Source: Leucobacter sp. wl10
GTDB taxonomy: Bacteria; Actinomycetota; Actinomycetes; Actinomycetales; Microbacteriaceae
Direction: 5' to 3'
Length of the DNA: 64,000 nt
NCBI RefSeq assembly: GCF_003569785.1
Contig: NZ_KZ984004.1
Coordinates: 1-64,000 of the forward strand
Shown: piece after piece, positions 63,221 to 64,000 of the stretch
How the letters are laid out: the number at the start of each line of letters is the position of its first letter
Numbering within the stretch: the stretch's first letter is position 1
Program-made: the position numbers and the translations under genes
Notes under the pieces: model-generated
What the model saw: the letters and a program-made list of their open reading frames with translations, nothing else
The model's database searches: none
Told to the model about the DNA's origin: nothing

Positions 63221-64000
63221 ATGGCGAACGTTTCGAACGACCTACCTGCGATACAGGTTTTCATCAGCTATGCACGAGAAGACGACGCAGCCTTCTCCTT
63301 TGCCGATCCGTTAAAGACGACATTGAAGCAACTGATCTCCGGAATGTCAGGGCGTACGGCCGAAGTATTTCTCGACCGCGACGATATTCCACTCGGCGAG
63401 AACTGGAAAGAAAAGATCGAGAATGGCGTTCGCAACTCGCTCGTTTTCGTCGCCGTATATACGGGCAACTATTTGCGAAGAGAACCCTGTCGCGATGAGT
63501 TCTTCTTGTTCCTCGAGCAGTCAAGACAACTTGAGGTGCAAACTCTTCTCATACCCGTTGTCTGGCTGGGTTTCGACAGCCTTTTACCAGAAGGCGAAGA
63601 TGAGATTTCTGACTATGTGCGCACTCATCAAGCCGCGGACTTCAAAGAAGCATGGGTGGAGGGAACTGCATCCGCTCCATTTAAACGAAACGTACTGAAG
63701 ATCGCGGAAAGAGTGCTGCAAGTCACCTCCCAAGTAGAAGATACGCTCGCAGCAAAAGAAAGAGATGTTGTCGAACGATCTATTCAAAGGGCCTCGCCCC
63801 AAGAAGTGACGGAGGCCCAGTCAGGCGCATCAAACCTGAGCGTACGTCAGGACCCCGACGATGAGGTCGAGGATGAAGATGATGATGGCCTCTTTGAGCT
63901 GAGTGAAATGATGAATTCAGACCTTCAGGTCATGACAAGAGAAGCCGAGTTGCTTGGAACAGCCATGCAAGGGCTAGGCACGCTCCCGGATCCACCGAAA
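63221..64000 (+). CDS. TIR-domain protein, cut by the window end
   Basis: At least 260 codons are open to the window edge. The N-terminal 130 residues form a TIR domain: VFISYAREDD (box 1), EVFLDRDDIPLGENWKEKIE (box 2 region), VFVAVYTGNYLRREPCRDEF, where the Glu after the Cys is the expected NAD-hydrolysing residue, and LLIPVVWLGF. A linker with an acidic run (DPDDEVEDEDDDG) follows, then helical sequence (DLQVMTREAELLGTAMQGLG). The DNA and codon use are AT-richer than the neighbours, a sign of recent transfer. TIR proteins of this build are often effectors in antiphage systems. No effector partner can be seen in the window. Confidence 0.88.
   Translation, partial: MANVSNDLPAIQVFISYAREDDAAFSFADPLKTTLKQLISGMSGRTAEVFLDRDDIPLGENWKEKIENGVRNSLVFVAVYTGNYLRREPCRDEFFLFLEQSRQLEVQTLLIPVVWLGFDSLLPEGEDEISDYVRTHQAADFKEAWVEGTASAPFKRNVLKIAERVLQVTSQVEDTLAAKERDVVERSIQRASPQEVTEAQSGASNLSVRQDPDDEVEDEDDDGLFELSEMMNSDLQVMTREAELLGTAMQGLGTLPDPPK

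Noticed and set aside
63264-63802. Minus-strand open frames opposite the TIR gene
   Set aside because: They are antisense to a well-supported TIR domain and show no protein-like motifs.

Overview
The window is GC-rich (mostly around 70% by eye), with dense genes, GTG and TTG starts, many 4-bp stop/start overlaps, and actinobacterial gene families: GuaB1, a DUF4190 protein, ThiXYZ with YkoF, and a GAF regulator next to an ExaC-type aldehyde dehydrogenase. The best fit is a chromosomal segment of a Microbacteriaceae-like actinobacterium, possibly Leucobacter. The genus is an inference and was not tested by alignment.

Layout. 1-19.2 kb is mostly core metabolism: queuine salvage (tgt and a YhhQ transporter, tail to tail), a minus-strand run LysR-MFS-gltX-FAD oxidoreductase-transporter, rlmN, an aldo/keto reductase, an aldehyde dehydrogenase/DUF779/GAF-regulator group, a YbdK-type ligase, and FAH-ilvE-leuB. 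19.45-26.04 kb is a small integrative element in the 3' half of tRNA-Glu(CTC), bounded by an 82-bp direct repeat. It carries a frameshifted tyrosine integrase, an excisionase, relaxase and TIR-like gene stumps, and cargo made of a WYL regulator, an epoxide hydrolase and a cupin protein. 26.2-36.8 kb is core again: a membrane protein with its ABC ATPase, an AI-2E transporter, thrC, guaB1, mscL, an M20 dipeptidase and a BrkB protein.

36.9-44.3 kb is a translationally coupled iron/siderophore operon behind a DtxR-like iron box. A heterodimeric ABC exporter-fold pair is followed by a FecE-type ATPase, a lipoprotein receptor and a fused double FecCD permease. The two exporter halves have complementary losses of ATPase motifs, so only one composite ATP site can be complete. 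44.4-49 kb holds a DinB protein and an HMP/thiamine-precursor ABC importer under a TPP riboswitch, divergent from YkoF. 50-53 kb is a compact type III PKS, methyltransferase and FAD-oxidoreductase cluster. It is followed by an SDR enzyme, a glycosyltransferase/TetR pair with a clear operator, and poxB. 58-64 kb holds small enzymes, a VanY-like peptidase, a stand-alone LigD-type polymerase domain, a macrodomain protein and, at the very edge in AT-richer DNA, the start of a TIR-domain protein that suggests an island continuing beyond the window.

A recurring oddity is genes shortened by internal deletions: a class V aminotransferase, an LLM oxidoreductase, a DUF1905 stump, a 32-codon response-regulator remnant and a shortened VanY, all in otherwise well-kept DNA.
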